Assembly: GCA_002633025.1 (NCBI GenBank)
Contig: NMRB01000565.1
Span: forward strand, 166,085-230,084
Direction: 5' to 3'
DNA length: 64,000 nt
Source of the DNA: Notospermus geniculatus
Lineage: Eukaryota; Nemertea; Pilidiophora; Heteronemertea; Lineidae
The notes beneath the pieces were generated by a model, which did no database searches, had not been told where the DNA came from, and saw only the letters and a list, made by a program, of their open reading frames with translations. This document shows, piece by piece, positions 26,253 to 38,666 of this stretch; positions within the stretch are counted from its first letter, which is position 1, and each line of letters opens with the position of its first letter. Both the position numbers and the translations under genes were made by a program.

Positions 26253-26576
26253 CTTGAATATTTACATTTCACAATAGAGAGAAAGACAACCGAATGTGGT
26301 GAGAGACAATCAATATAATTACACAAAATTTACGTATTTCAGCGTTTAAAATATGTAAGCTATAGTTATTTAGTATGAAAATATTTATAACCTATTGAAT
26401 GACGAGATAACTGGCATTCATAGCTTTTCAATGTGTCCCAAAATGTTGGTTCTCTAGCATTTCAAATCATCACCATCTAGTGGAAGGAAAAGAAACTAAC
26501 CTTCCGATTTGGGGATGGCATGATGCCTTTCCCCCTAATTTTTCACTAAAACTCAATGTTTTTAGCAAATTAGAAG
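26253..26576. promoter_or_regulatory. Compact divergent promoter between CABLES and MIB1
   Basis: The 324 bp between the two start codons must hold both 5' UTRs and both promoters, unless one of them uses an upstream non-coding exon. It is AT-rich, with no TATA box at a convincing distance. A shared bidirectional promoter is an inference from spacing. Confidence 0.5.
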
Positions 26577-29500
26577 ATGAATGTGGACACCTCAAGTAGT
26601 GCCTCGAACCGTGTGGTTCGAGTCAACATGATGGAGGGGGTGGGGGCTCGTGTAGGGCGGGGGCCTGATTGGAAATGGGGGAAACAGGATGGTGGAGAAG
26701 GGCATGTTGGGACTGTCCGCAACTTTGAGTCCCCTGAAGAAGTTGTGGTTGTGTGGGACAATGGAACTGCTGCCAACTACCGCTGTGCCGGCGCTTATGA
26801 TCTTCGGATTCTCGACAGTGCTCCTACTGGTATGAGCATACAGTTAACTCTCATCCGGCTTTTGGACTGTAGGCCGAGCCGAGGCCGAGTCATCAATAAC
26901 AATAGACTAGGCCTAGTCAAGATCGATTACATGTAGGCCTATTGTAGGTTTAGGCCTAGGCTAGGCCTACTTAGGTATCCTGACGTTTAATCTCAGAACC
27001 TGTCTAGGCCATATTAATGATATGCCGGTGAGATTGTGTAAATTATAACAGGCGTAATATTATTATTATAGTGTTTCATAGTTAGGCCTATCACCTACTG
27101 TAGGACCGGTATTTTTAGCGTCCATTTTAAGTTAGCGATAGGCCGGACTCGGAGATTACGTGTACATTTAACTTTGTGATTGGATGATCAATGTAACTGC
27201 TTCCTAGAAAAGATCAGCTTTGATCATCCCAGTTACTAAGTCAAGTGCTCTCATAATAATTTCCTGTTTGACCTACTGCCCCACGGAGAGCTTGGTTGAT
27301 GAATCATCGTTTTTGTTTTATTTAGGCCCTAGTCAAGTGTTCCCTGCAGGTGGCTGGTTCACGTCTTTCATGAACCAGGAACTGTTATGACATGTTGAAT
27401 AAATTTAGCGTCCTTTTAATTACGCGAATGACAGGCCAGATGCGAAAGTCGTGAAAATAAATAGTACGCGAACAATTAGGGTTGCAGAGTATTATGTCTC
27501 ATTTCTTATGCCCTCTTTTCAGGAATAAAGCATGATGGGACAATGTGTGACACATGTCGTCAGCAGCCCATTTTTGGCATCCGTTGGAAATGTGCCGAGT
27601 GTCCAAATTACGATTTGTGTTCAGTGTGTTACCATGGTGACAAGCATAATCTACGCCACAGGTTTTATCGGATAAATACACCAGGAAGTGAACGGTAAGA
27701 TAATGTTCCACTTCCAGTTATCCACCTGAAAAATGTTGATGTGATCAATATTTTCTTTAGTTTGATATGTGTTGACCAATCTTCAGTCGTCATGGTACAA
27801 TGATATCTGTCTTGAGTACTTTATCTCCATGGTCTCTTCCAGGGTTTCAATTGAACCACGGAGAAAAAGTAAAAAGATAACCGCCCGTGGTATTTTCCCT
27901 GGTGCACGAGTGGTACGGGGTGTTGACTGGCAGTGGGAAGATCAAGATGGTGGGAACGGACGACGAGGGAAGGTCACGGAGATACAGGATTGGAGTGCTG
28001 CTAGTCCAAGGAGTGCGGCCTATGTGTTATGGGACAATGGTGCTAAAAATCTCTATCGGGTTGGCTTTGAAGGAATGGTAAGTATTTCATGCAGGTTGAG
28101 AAGGCGAACCATACATTCGAAGTTCTCTGAAAAGGGACTGACAAATGGTGTCATTGGTTGAGAGGTCAAAATGAATAGAGATTACCAATTAAAAAACTCA
28201 TATCATGTTGGGCTGTTGAACCATTTTATGCATTTTGTGCATCTTTTCCAGGCTGACCTGAAGGTTGTGAATGATGCCAAAGGTGGATCATTCTACAGAG
28301 ATCATCTTCCTTTACTGGGTAGGTATGACTTTTGCAATCATGCTTAAGTTTGCCTCATGGTTTTCTTCATGTGATCAAAATCTATGAAATTTTCCTCTGC
28401 CATTCATTGTTGACTTTATTTCCATTGTTTCCAGGTGAACAGGGTCCCGGTCTACGTTCAGGCCCTGGTGGCTTGGCAATTGGAGACCAAGTGAATGTGG
28501 ACTTGGAGTTGGAGATAGTCCAGTCTTTGCAGCATGGCCATGGTGGATGGACAGATGGCATGTTCGAGGTGAGAAGTCACCAAATACCTTTCCTTTCAAA
28601 TCTAACAGAGACTGACATGATTTATTCCATTTCCTAATATTTCATTGATGCTGTACTTCCCTACAACATGTCTGTGTGTTCGTGTGGATGGTTGGTCTCA
28701 TGAATGAATATCATCAGCAGGATCTGTGTACAGCTGTTGGAGCAAGATCAACACAATAAATCAGAATATCTATCCGTTGCCTATATTTTTGATTTGCTCT
28801 GTTTATGCCTATTATATTTCAGTGTTTGGGAACGACTGGTACTGTTGTCGGGATTGATGAAGATCATGATATTGTTGTATCCTACCCAAGTGGAAACAGG
28901 TAAGGGAGGCCGAGGATCAATCCACCAATCTTTTTTCACTATTCTTAATTATTCAATCTCTGGTGGAAATGATTCATGATAATCAATCACCCTGCACATC
29001 GTTTTTTCTGGATGAAGCTAAAGTGAATATCAGGTTGTTAGGGTGGTGCTGTGAAAACGTCAGCGTCTGTCACCAATGAAGTTGCGGGTTTGATCTCCAG
29101 TTGTGCCAGTGGTGTTGTGTGATAGAGAGGGCAATCTTTCCACAATATTGGAGGTTTCTCCTACATTACCGTAAAGCGAAATATTTCCACATCCTAAATG
29201 TTTGCGAATGGCCTAAAAATCCAACATTCGCGGAGAAAAATATTTGCAGTAAAGGGCCTTGTAAAAATTTTCTGCGGAGAAATATATTCGCGAGTGTCAC
29301 ACCCTGAATAATGAAGAAGATCGACACCACACTTCTCTGGAAGCAGGAAGCTGCATATCCTGGCAGGCCCTGTACTATCAGCTGCATACCGCAATGCTTG
29401 TTATGTGTAAACACTCATTCCGGGCACAAGGGAGACTCCGGGTGTCGATGTTAATTTGCATTTGCGGAGAAAAAATTTAGCGAGCACCACAGCAATTCGC

Positions 29501-29967
29501 GCTTTCCGCGAGAATTTTCCCCCGTGAACTTATTTCGCTTTATGGTATCCTACAGGGGCTCTGGTTTCCTCCTACATTATTTGATGTAAATGTTGTCCAG
29601 TATTGTTTGATGAGTACCAAGAATGCTCTCAGTTGGTACTTGCACTCCTAAAATAAGATATTTTAAAAGATAATTCTGATTCTCAAACTAAGAAGATTCT
29701 GATTGGTCAGTTAGGCCATTTGTTCATCATGCATGCGTGTCATGTTTGCTGCTGTAACAACAGCTGTCATTCTCCTTCAGATGGACATTTAACCCAGCAG
29801 TATTAACCAAAGTGAACACCAGCACCAGCAGTGGTGCATCCGCTTCTAGTGATACCAGTACAACCACACAGTACGCCGTTGGAGATTTAGTACAGATCTG
29901 TAGTGACACTGAAAGAATCAAAGTCTTACAGCGTGGACATGGGGAATGGGCAGAGGCCATGTTACCA
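26577..29967 (+). CDS. MIB1: MIB1 (mind bomb) E3 ubiquitin ligase, 5' part, seven exons, 375 codons
   Basis: MIB1 ubiquitinates Notch ligands (Delta/Jagged) and drives their endocytosis. Exons: 26577-26829, 27523-27694, 27843-28077, 28252-28318, 28435-28568, 28823-28899 and 29781-29967. All are GT..AG with consistent phases. Domains in order: first MIB/HERC2 domain ([17 protein letters not shown]), a ZZ zinc finger with its CxxC pairs ([30 protein letters not shown]), second MIB/HERC2 domain ([29 protein letters not shown]), and the start of the REP region ([22 protein letters not shown]). The order and near-identity to vertebrate MIB1 separate it from MIB2. The last donor (GTAAGT at 29968) lies 66 bp before a 649-bp gap. 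The remaining ~600 residues (rest of the REP region, ankyrin repeats, RING fingers) are not found in the 33 kb that follow, so the gene is incomplete here. Confidence 0.95.
29167..29547. mobile_element. hAT-like MITE in MIB1 intron 6, 8-bp target duplication
   Basis: Ends TACCGTAAAGCGAAAT and ATTTCGCTTTATGGTA are flanked by TCCTACAT (29159-29166) and TCCTACAG (29548-29555), a 7/8 match. An 8-bp duplication is typical of hAT transposons. The insertion splits an older SINE-like sequence (left part ~29041-29158 with a B-box-like GGGTTTGATCTCC, right part from 29548). Confidence 0.7.
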
Positions 29968-30033
29968 GTAAGTGGAATGCTTGAGTATACATGTCAATGT
30001 ACTACGTTGGTGTCACCTCATTGGGTACCATCT

Positions 30034-30682
30034 NNNNNNNNNNNNNNNNNNNNNNNNNNNNNNNNNNNNNNNNNNNNNNNNNNNNNNNNNNNNNNNNNNN
30101 NNNNNNNNNNNNNNNNNNNNNNNNNNNNNNNNNNNNNNNNNNNNNNNNNNNNNNNNNNNNNNNNNNNNNNNNNNNNNNNNNNNNNNNNNNNNNNNNNNNN
30201 NNNNNNNNNNNNNNNNNNNNNNNNNNNNNNNNNNNNNNNNNNNNNNNNNNNNNNNNNNNNNNNNNNNNNNNNNNNNNNNNNNNNNNNNNNNNNNNNNNNN
30301 NNNNNNNNNNNNNNNNNNNNNNNNNNNNNNNNNNNNNNNNNNNNNNNNNNNNNNNNNNNNNNNNNNNNNNNNNNNNNNNNNNNNNNNNNNNNNNNNNNNN
30401 NNNNNNNNNNNNNNNNNNNNNNNNNNNNNNNNNNNNNNNNNNNNNNNNNNNNNNNNNNNNNNNNNNNNNNNNNNNNNNNNNNNNNNNNNNNNNNNNNNNN
30501 NNNNNNNNNNNNNNNNNNNNNNNNNNNNNNNNNNNNNNNNNNNNNNNNNNNNNNNNNNNNNNNNNNNNNNNNNNNNNNNNNNNNNNNNNNNNNNNNNNNN
30601 NNNNNNNNNNNNNNNNNNNNNNNNNNNNNNNNNNNNNNNNNNNNNNNNNNNNNNNNNNNNNNNNNNNNNNNNNNNNNNNNNN
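30034..30682. other. Assembly gap, 649 N
   Basis: A run of N inside MIB1 intron 7. Everything to its right could be the continuing intron or a misjoined segment; the sequence alone does not decide. Confidence 0.99.
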
Positions 30683-30950
30683 TCTCATGCGTTTTCATGC
30701 GTTCTCGTGCGTTCTCATGCGTTTTCATGCGTTCTTAAGCGCAGCGTTTGCGTCAATAGACGCACTCCTCTGCGTTTTCGAAAAAGTTTTGGACATGTTG
30801 AAAACCAATGCGTTCACCCAGGGGTCTGCGTTTACAAACGCAGAGTTGGCGCACGCAGTGCGTCAACCCTGCGCTCATTTCGGCGTTTCATAAACGCCCC
30901 TAGGCGCACGGCCTAAACGCCGGATAAAACGCTCGTGTGAGACGGCCTTT
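30683..30950. repeat. ATGCGTTYTC minisatellite and right end of a MITE cut by the gap
   Basis: Five or more copies of a ~10-bp TCATGCGTTT unit start at the gap edge. They are followed by AAACGC/GCGTTT-rich sequence and an end of the form CGCTCGTGTGAGACGGCC, which looks like the terminus of an element whose other end is lost in the gap. Confidence 0.5.
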
Positions 30951-33900
30951 AGAAAATCTGTGGTATTAAATATATGGTTTGAAACGAATCCTCTCATTTC
31001 ATTTATCATGTTTGTCTTCATTATTCTAACCAGACTTCACGATGTATCTTTGACCCTCCTTTAAATACCCCGTAATTTGAAAAATTATCCACTTAAATGT
31101 GTTTGAGGCAAGGAGTTCTGTTGGTACAGAGTTGGCAAATGTCTTTTCTCGTCATTTCGGAATAGAGCATAACCATAATGCAAATTCTTCCTTTCAAGAA
31201 GCTTAGTCCAGTTTCACAAAATGTTGTTCTTTTGTGGACCATGATTTCTTATATGATACTTGTGTAGTAAACTAAAAAAAAGTGACTGATGATATTGTGA
31301 CGAAACTGTGCAGTTTTCCTGCATCCTTGCTGCTTGAAAGGTATGTAAAAATTTGAGTTTGAACTTTTCAAAAAATGGTCAGCTTCAGTGACTTTACACT
31401 CTGTACCTAAACTCAACTTCTGAAATGACAGTTTCGACCAGTTTCTTGTGTGTATGGAGAACCGGAGTTCCACACAAGAACAAATGCCACTACATGTACA
31501 TGTACTCTTATTAACTGAATTTTGGACAACGATTGTGACACTAAAACTTGAAGCTGTGTTCTCTATTTGATGACTGGTTTCTCCATACAAATTTCAATTC
31601 AACATGAACAATGAAGTCTGGTGTGAATCCATCCTTGCAATTCATCTCAAACCAGTATCAGTTTTACATGGTGCTTTGCATGGATTTTCATAACTCATTA
31701 CCTTCAATTCACTATATCTATATTCATTGCCATTTTCATTGCTTTCATATAGTCTAGCTTCATATTGATTTTGAATATTTTGTCATCATTTCAATGCTCT
31801 CAGACTCTCGAGCTCTTATCGTGTGTCAAGTTGTCCTTTTCCTCGCTTTCTTTTCTTGCCCCTGTTGATATCATACTTCAGCAAAACTGTTGACCTGTGG
31901 CCACATTCGTCCACTCAGACTGGTAACCAAGAAGACCGCTTTCCTCTTTTGTGAGTGGGGTTTAGTTCGCCCTGCAAACACCAGAGAGCAGGTAAGTTAT
32001 AGACTCAGCGGGGCAATGAACTCATTCATCATCCAGCTGGTGCTGCCAGCATTTAGCAAAATATGAAACTAAGATTGCTGCCTTTGCACCCTGTTACTGT
32101 CTAGCCGCCTTCCATAATGATAATGTATGTCCCATATTTTATGTTGTAATAATGAAGGTCTGCCCATTTAGGAGAGTTTGTCCCGAGTGAAGTGGCAGTG
32201 GCATTTCGCAGTGCTTGCAGTGTACGTCAGTATGTACGTGTACACCACCATGTCGGTACATTGTTTCATCAGCACCAAGTGAAATGTAGAAATTAGGCCA
32301 ATGTTAATGTCACTCAAACCAACCCTGAATGAACTTCAGTATAAACAAAGATGATATTATGGAATCTTTGGTATCCGGAGCATCACAATTTTTCAAGATG
32401 CAAAAATATTTTTCTTGTATTATTTGGTCTTCGTATACATATAAGTTAGTTTGTTGGTTAGATTATCTCCTGATTATTTGACCTTTGACCTTATTGCTTT
32501 TAGGCGTGGTGAGAAAATCCACTTTCACGTGTGATTTTTCACATCAGTATGTTCTATGTATGATGATGTCTGTTGAAAGAAGTACATGTAGGCGCACAGA
32601 TCAGGTAGTGATGAATGATCTAACGGCTTACATCAAAATATGGATGGGTGGCGATTACATGATGAAGTTTGCATTGCCTAAAGGCCCATAGCATGATTTA
32701 ATATGCATCACTTTCAATTGTTGATTGTGTATGGGCTTTAAGGATCAGGGAATCAACCAATACAAGCATGCATTGCCTTTTTGCTCGCTTCCATTTTCCA
32801 GATATAGACTATGAATAAGCCGAATGCCAGGATTACCATGGACGTGTTATACCTCTTATATAATAATCAGATCTCATTGGGTTTTCTGTGATCCGTTTGT
32901 TTCTGCTCTGCCTGTCAAAACTTCTGGTTGAGACACTATGACCTTGAACGCCTGGGCGATGTTCACTATAGGCCTACATGTATATGAAGAATGTTGCATG
33001 TCTGTAGTCTATAATGTAAAACCCAATTTCATTGCTTTATTTAGGCCAACCAAAACTAATCCATTGGGATGTGGATGTGATGCAACTCACTTGGCCATTA
33101 TACTCAATTGCAGAATTTGGATCAAATCTTGATATTGAGATGACAGTGAGCCACCAGTTGGTCTTGCCAGCAATTGCCTTTGCTTGCACATTCTCCTGTA
33201 ACTCAGTTCCTGGTATGCTGTACCTGTAGACCTAACTGTACCAGTAGGCCTACCTGGAGTTATCTTGTTGAAAGAATCCTCTTTTCAAAGCTTATAGAAA
33301 TACCTGGTCGATTGTCTCTCCATAAGTTGACCGGAATTAATGTACCTGTGTTACTGTCTGGTGCGTACAGACAATGTTTAGGAGTCTGTCCAACTTGGGT
33401 GAAATAACTTCATGTCTGTTTCAATCCAAATTGGAAAGCTTGGGCTGTGCATTGACACTGATATCACACACTGTGTGCGCACGTGTTGAACAATGGCGTA
33501 AGAAACGAACATGGAAGGAATCTTGCTTGATTGTAGATCATTGTGGTGGAGTATGATCTTGGTGCATGTTTCTGATGTGCATTCCTTCACCTACCTTTAC
33601 AAGCACGCTGGCGATCATGTTACACATCCATAGCTTACCAAGTATCAAATGTATTATTATAGCTATTTCTTCAGGAATCTCCTAGAAATTATGATGAAAA
33701 GGTGCTGAATTTATGTTAGATTACACCTTAGCTGAATACTTCAATTTGGACTTTGACTTTTTCTGTCTGGCCTCTCATGAAAAGGTGTATGGGAACTGGT
33801 GCATGCTGTGACTTCTTGGAACTGCATTAAAACAAAGGATACTCAGAGCAAAGAACATTTGGCTTCTTGCTTGAATACTGACAACTTAAATTCAGAATTC

Positions 33901-34543
33901 AATCTTCTGATTCTGTTTAAAATGGCTTGGTATCATGATCTTCATCAGCCTGATGTTGAATCGGCTTAAAGTACCTGATGAGTGATGCAACATGGAGGTC
34001 GTCATTCTTCTGCTTTTGAATAAAAGTACTGGATGGATCCTATGATTGCTGTTAAAAATAGGATTTGTTCAATGGCCGAATCCTCTCAGTCATTGGTGCT
34101 GCCTTCTTGGCATAGCATTGGGTAAAAAACTAGCGATTTTTTCTTCAGATCGTAAATTTCTGCCCTATCGGTTTACCTTTCTGTTCTTTTCAACATCTGT
34201 CGTCCTCTTCCAAGGTTGCAATGAACCATTTGCCTGAAAATGTTTGACGGTTCATTTGGAGTGGGGCAAAACAGCTGATGGCTTGGCTGCACTTGCCCTC
34301 CGCAGCTGAAGTTGAGAACATTGTTGTCCAAAACGCAGGTGCGTGAACTTGTTAGAAGAAATTCAAAACCCAACAGACAGATGATAATGTGAAGGATACT
34401 GTTAGCTGAAGAAAGGAAATTTCGTCTAAAATGTGAACTTTCCAAGGCATCCTAAATTTTATTATTGGATCATTATCGGCTCTGTTAGACTGAAAGAGTA
34501 GGAGACATCTTGACTGCGGAGCTGCTTTACCTGAATTACCAAA
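30951..34543. other. No gene recognised
   Basis: 3.6 kb of unique-looking sequence without motif-bearing frames, RNA genes or clear inverted repeats. It would be MIB1 intron if the scaffold join is right. Confidence 0.5.
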
Positions 34544-34965
34544 TGTGACCCTCCACTACAAAAGCAGTGTTAAGTTGCACGGAAAATGAGGCTAAAGTAC
34601 TGACATGACACCAGGGCCCGTATGCATAAAGGTGGAATAAGCTTACTCCAGGTATAACCTAACGTTATAACGTGAAGCTATACCTGGAATAAGCTTATTC
34701 TACCTTTATGCATACGGGCCCAGGGGATAAAGGACAGAAATAGAATCACTCACACTTCACAATAGACAAACAGACAATACTGAAATTGACAAGTATGACT
34801 GGTTTTGTGGTGGAGGGGTCACATTTGTCAATTTCATGTCAGTATGTCTGTCCATAGTGAAGTCGGGGTGATTCTGTTTCTTTCATTTATCTCCTGGTGT
34901 CATGTCAGTCCGTTTAGGCTCATTTTCCGTGCGACTTAATACTGGTTTTGTAGCGGAGGGTCACA
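34544..34965. mobile_element. Foldback element with TGTGACCCTCCRCTACAAAA ends (host of a nested MITE)
   Basis: Left arm 34544-34614 and 34724-34823, right arm to 34965. Both ends read TGTGACCCTCC(A/G)CTACAAAA in the inward direction, and the arms pair over more than 150 bp after removal of the inner element. The TGTGACCCTCC motif recurs near the centre (34812-34822) in inverted form. Confidence 0.75.
34615..34720. mobile_element. 106-bp MITE nested in the foldback, 3-bp CAG duplication
   Basis: Ends GGCCCGTATGCATAAAGG / CCTTTATGCATACGGGCC, with CAG on both sides (34612-34614 and 34721-34723). The host element's other arm reads CACCAGGAGATAAA and shows the site before insertion, so the boundaries are well supported. 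Confidence 0.8.
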
Positions 34966-35331
34966 GATGATGTCTGCCAAGTTGACATCATCTTGATGGG
35001 TTTTTGGCTTGTTTTGATCATTTCCCTTGTATAGAAGTATAAACCGGTGCATCTTAGAAATCTGACTCCCATTGTCATCTACAGCCAGATGTTGTAAGTT
35101 TGGAGAGGCTGAGGTCAGGAACATCTTCTGATTCATGGTTGAAATAATATGGAACGCTCACCTGGTTTTGTTAGGCAAAGCAAACAATGCATTGGTTTTT
35201 TGTCGGTTACACCTGCCGATTCGCCTCCACGTCTGAGACTTAGATCTTAGGTCTTAGTTTTATAGACACCCCGTCCTGAGAATATTGGAGGTTCTTAGCG
35301 GCTGCTCCCTTTGTCACTGCACATAAGCCTA

Positions 35332-35722
35332 CCGTACTTACACTACAAAGGAAGTCCGGACTTCTCCTGCTTACACTACAAAAAAGGCAGGCATAATGAA
35401 ACCCGGGTCTACAAAGTCCAGACTTCCTAAGCCCGGGTGACATGAGGTTGTCTAGATCAAGTCCAGACTTGACCCGGGCTTCTATTTCAGGTGTAAGTGT
35501 AATTATCTTAATTCTAGACCCGGCGACAGATGGCGTCGTTGCGATAATACATGTGTTATTACATTGAGTGACCCACGGATGTGACCTCCGCATTCACCTG
35601 CGATCGCTGGGTTCCTTAATAATTGGATTTGTAGTGTGCTCTGATGCCTGATGGAGAAACCCGGACTTCAAATGAGTCTGGACCTGAAAAAACCCGGACT
35701 TCTCTTTGTAGTGTAAGTACGG
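35332..35722. mobile_element. MITE with CCGTACTTACACTACAAAG ends
   Basis: Left CCGTACTTACACTACAAAG and right CTTTGTAGTGTAAGTACGG are perfect complements. The interior repeats AAGTCCGGACTT and GACTTGACCCGGG in both orientations. It is non-coding, 391 bp. Confidence 0.75.
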
Positions 35723-36630
35723 CTATAAGTAGGCCAATGCTGCGAGGGGGGGGCAAGCATTTAGTAGCCTTATTAGGTCAGGATGATGCTCTTCCATGGC
35801 TTCATCCGTCATTGATGGTGGATCAACCGCAGCATTTGGCCAAATTTCAGCTTTATGACTGGAAAATTTATGAAATTGGGCTTTTTTGCTCCTTTGTTCA
35901 TATGTCTTGTATTCTTCTCAGAATTGTCCGTTGTTTCCTGGTCTGAGAGGGTTTTGTACGATGTAGATGGAAACTGGACTCCCTGGATATTCCCTTTGTC
36001 TTCCTGAAACAGATTAACCCCCCTCAATCCAATGGGAGGTTCCTCCACCTTGAACTTTGAACCTACAACCCACACTGACAATCCACGGCCACACCTTTCT
36101 GACAACCCAATAAAAGTCATTACACTAACAGTCTTAAAGCCGTGAAACTAAAGCAGATAAAAATTTGCAAATAACAAAAAATGACAAATTCCCCATCCTG
36201 GAGAAAGTGATTTTGTGCTATCCCAATGGAAAGACAAGCTAATACAACAGTTTTTCAAGGCTGAGGAAGAGGTGATGCGGGTTGCCATGGTAGCGAGTAT
36301 CAGGGTGAGCAGATGATAAGGGTCTCCATCCTTTCATTGTCAAGGTTCCGGTAATGAGTATTTTCCTCTTGATGGTGTCGCAAATTTTTCAGCCTTTGAT
36401 TTGCAACTGGACCGATGTACATTTCATGTGGGTGTCTGTCATTAGGCAGTCTGGTATGATTGTCCAGTCAATTGAAGTCAGTAGCCTAAATGAGGTACTC
36501 GACCTTAGACAAGTCATTTGTGCAAATGACTTGGCCAACCTGAGATCAAGTGTACACGTCATAGCTACTGAATTTCTGACACATTGTTTACATATTTTTG
36601 GGTGTCTATAAAACTAAGAAAGACCCTAAG

Positions 36631-36757
36631 GGGTCGAATTCATAAAGCAGTTCTATCGTTAGAACCGTCTTAGGCCGGTTCCAAGTATCGTCAACCACTG
36701 TACCTGGAACCCGCCTAAGACGGTTTTAACGATAGAACCGCTTTATGAATACGACCC
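36631..36757. mobile_element. MITE-like foldback, GGGTCG..TTCATAAAGC ends
   Basis: Left GGGTCGAATTCATAAAGC, right GCTTTATGAATACGACCC, with TAAG on both outer sides. The inner arms pair around CCGTCTTAGGC / GCCTAAGACGG. Confidence 0.75.
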
Positions 36758-37207
36758 TAAGACTAAAAATAAGACCCAACTATAAAACTTCTTTATCCAT
36801 AACAGTGAAAACTTCATGTTCTGCCTCTTTCTCCTGTCTTGGATTCTCACAAAATCATTCCATGGTCCTCTCTCTATCGTTCTCAACCGCCTACTCTCCC
36901 CCTAGCCTAAAACTTCACTGGCATTTCTGACAATCTATACCTTAAAACAATCATTAAGCTGACAAAGTGACACCATAATACACAGATATTTTGCCAATAT
37001 TTTGGTGCTAATCCTCAGTTGGGTTGCTTGCCTAAATGGGCTGCTTTACCTTCATTCAGTTTTAGCATAATTCAGGTGTCGAACCTTAGTACAGTTGTAA
37101 ACTTGCATAAATCAGGTGTTGAACCTTAGATTAGGACAGTTGTTTGCATAAATCAGGTGCTGACCTTAGTACATTGTTGGCATAAAACAGGTGCTCAACC
37201 TTCATGT

Positions 37208-37684
37208 CAGTAGAACCTCGGTAAGTGGACCTCCCACGGGATGTGGAGCAAGTGGTCCACACAGGCGATGTGGTGCCGTTACCGAAATTGTCAGACCAAA
37301 ATGTGGAATACCGGTATATGACAGTGTATTCCTGCCAAAACTTAACACTACATGTATTTGAATTGTCTCATCTTCTCACAAAATTAAAGGGCAGGTGTTT
37401 AGGTGTTACAATGTCAACCAGTAGGTCTCTTGTGACTGGTGAGGTAGGCCTAAGTGGAACTTCTGTTGTGTCTGATCTAGATCATCATGATGGTCCACTA
37501 AGGTGGTGAATTTTTGTCTTTGGGACTGCCAATTTGAGTGGTCCCGGTCCGGATACCGAGGTGATCCTGTTACCGAGGTCATGTTAATGGAAATGAATGA
37601 TAAAATAATTGGGACTGGACTAAAGTGGTCCGCTAAGGTGAGGTGGTCCCATTACCGAGGTGGTCCCCAACCGAGGTTCCACTG
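37208..37684. mobile_element. pogo/Tigger-like non-autonomous element
   Basis: Ends CAGTAGAACCTCGG and CCGAGGTTCCACTG match the CAGTNGAACCTC type of terminus seen in pogo/Tigger elements. Several GGTGGTCC and TTACCGAGGT motifs are repeated at both ends. No transposase frame is present. Confidence 0.65.
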
Positions 37685-38347
37685 TAATTGTAAACATGAG
37701 ATGCTGAATAACCATGCAGGTACTTTCTCTTTAGTAGATGCTTTGGTGGTCTGTGTACGAACAGAAGTAAAAACAACTAGACGTTGGTAGTAACACCCAT
37801 TGTCAACTGATGCTGTTGCTGAATGTGAGGGTACAGATATGAAGGCAACAACTTCATCAACATACAGATAGAAACTTGTGGAAAGCTGGCTGTACATAGA
37901 GTTAGATCAGTATTCTCAACTTCCCCATCAATTTTTCCTGGTCCAATCCACTGGCATTTCGTTCTCACATCAACCATGATTGGTATTCAGTGTGTAACTT
38001 CTGAGGGTAGTTTATAATGTCACCTACGGGCTCCAGATTGGTGTCAATGATCTGGTACAGGTCCCTGTATCCAATACACACCAAGCTCCTATAAGAAAGA
38101 TGACGTACCCTCTCATTATCTAACTGTATCATTTTGTGACGATATTGCCATACTCTGGTTTAATATCTCCTCTGCCCTCCACCTAATCCATAGCAAAACT
38201 CTTGCTACAACCCAAGCCTATTTGCACATGTATATATTGCCACTGCACTGTTACTGTATATAGCCCTAATTGTATAGACTCCATTTTGTGTGTTTACATT
38301 TGTACTGGGTCACATGATTAGTCAGGCAGTGTAGGTCCTGGTCCTGA

Positions 38348-38470
38348 TTGGTTGTTTTCTGATTGGCTGAGGGCCTGGCCAGCTGGCTATATAAGGGCTT
38401 GCTGGCCAGAGAGAGGGCAGATTCCCATACACTGGGAGCCCAGCTAGACACTAGCACAACACACCACAAT
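38348..38470 (+). promoter_or_regulatory. TATA promoter-like segment, possibly of an LTR
   Basis: Two ATTGG boxes (near 38348 and 38362) precede TATATAAG at 38388-38395 at promoter-like spacing. No gene follows; a solo LTR or other retroelement promoter is possible but no LTR boundaries are seen. Confidence 0.3.
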
Positions 38471-38512
38471 ACACCCTTTACAAATGTCCAGGGGGGAAAT
38501 GTCCTGATACCG

Positions 38513-38658
38513 CGTCTTTCAAATCTCGCTCTGCGTCTTTATAATCTCGCACTGCGTCTCGGCGCTAGCACGTGTACAATCATACGAAAAGTTTTTTAAA
38601 AGTCACAGTGCGCATTTGGAAACACGCAGTGCGAGATTAAAACACGCAGTGCGAGAAT
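38513..38658. repeat. Foldback with repeated TCTCGCACTGCGT units
   Basis: CGTCTTT..TCTCGC(A/T)CTGCGT occurs twice on the left; its complement ACGCAGTGCGAGA occurs twice on the right. Confidence 0.65.
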
Positions 38659-38666
38659 TAAAAAAA

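Noticed and set aside
29812-30916. Long open frames across the N run
   Set aside because: They exist only because N is translated as X; the supported MIB1 exon ends at 29967.
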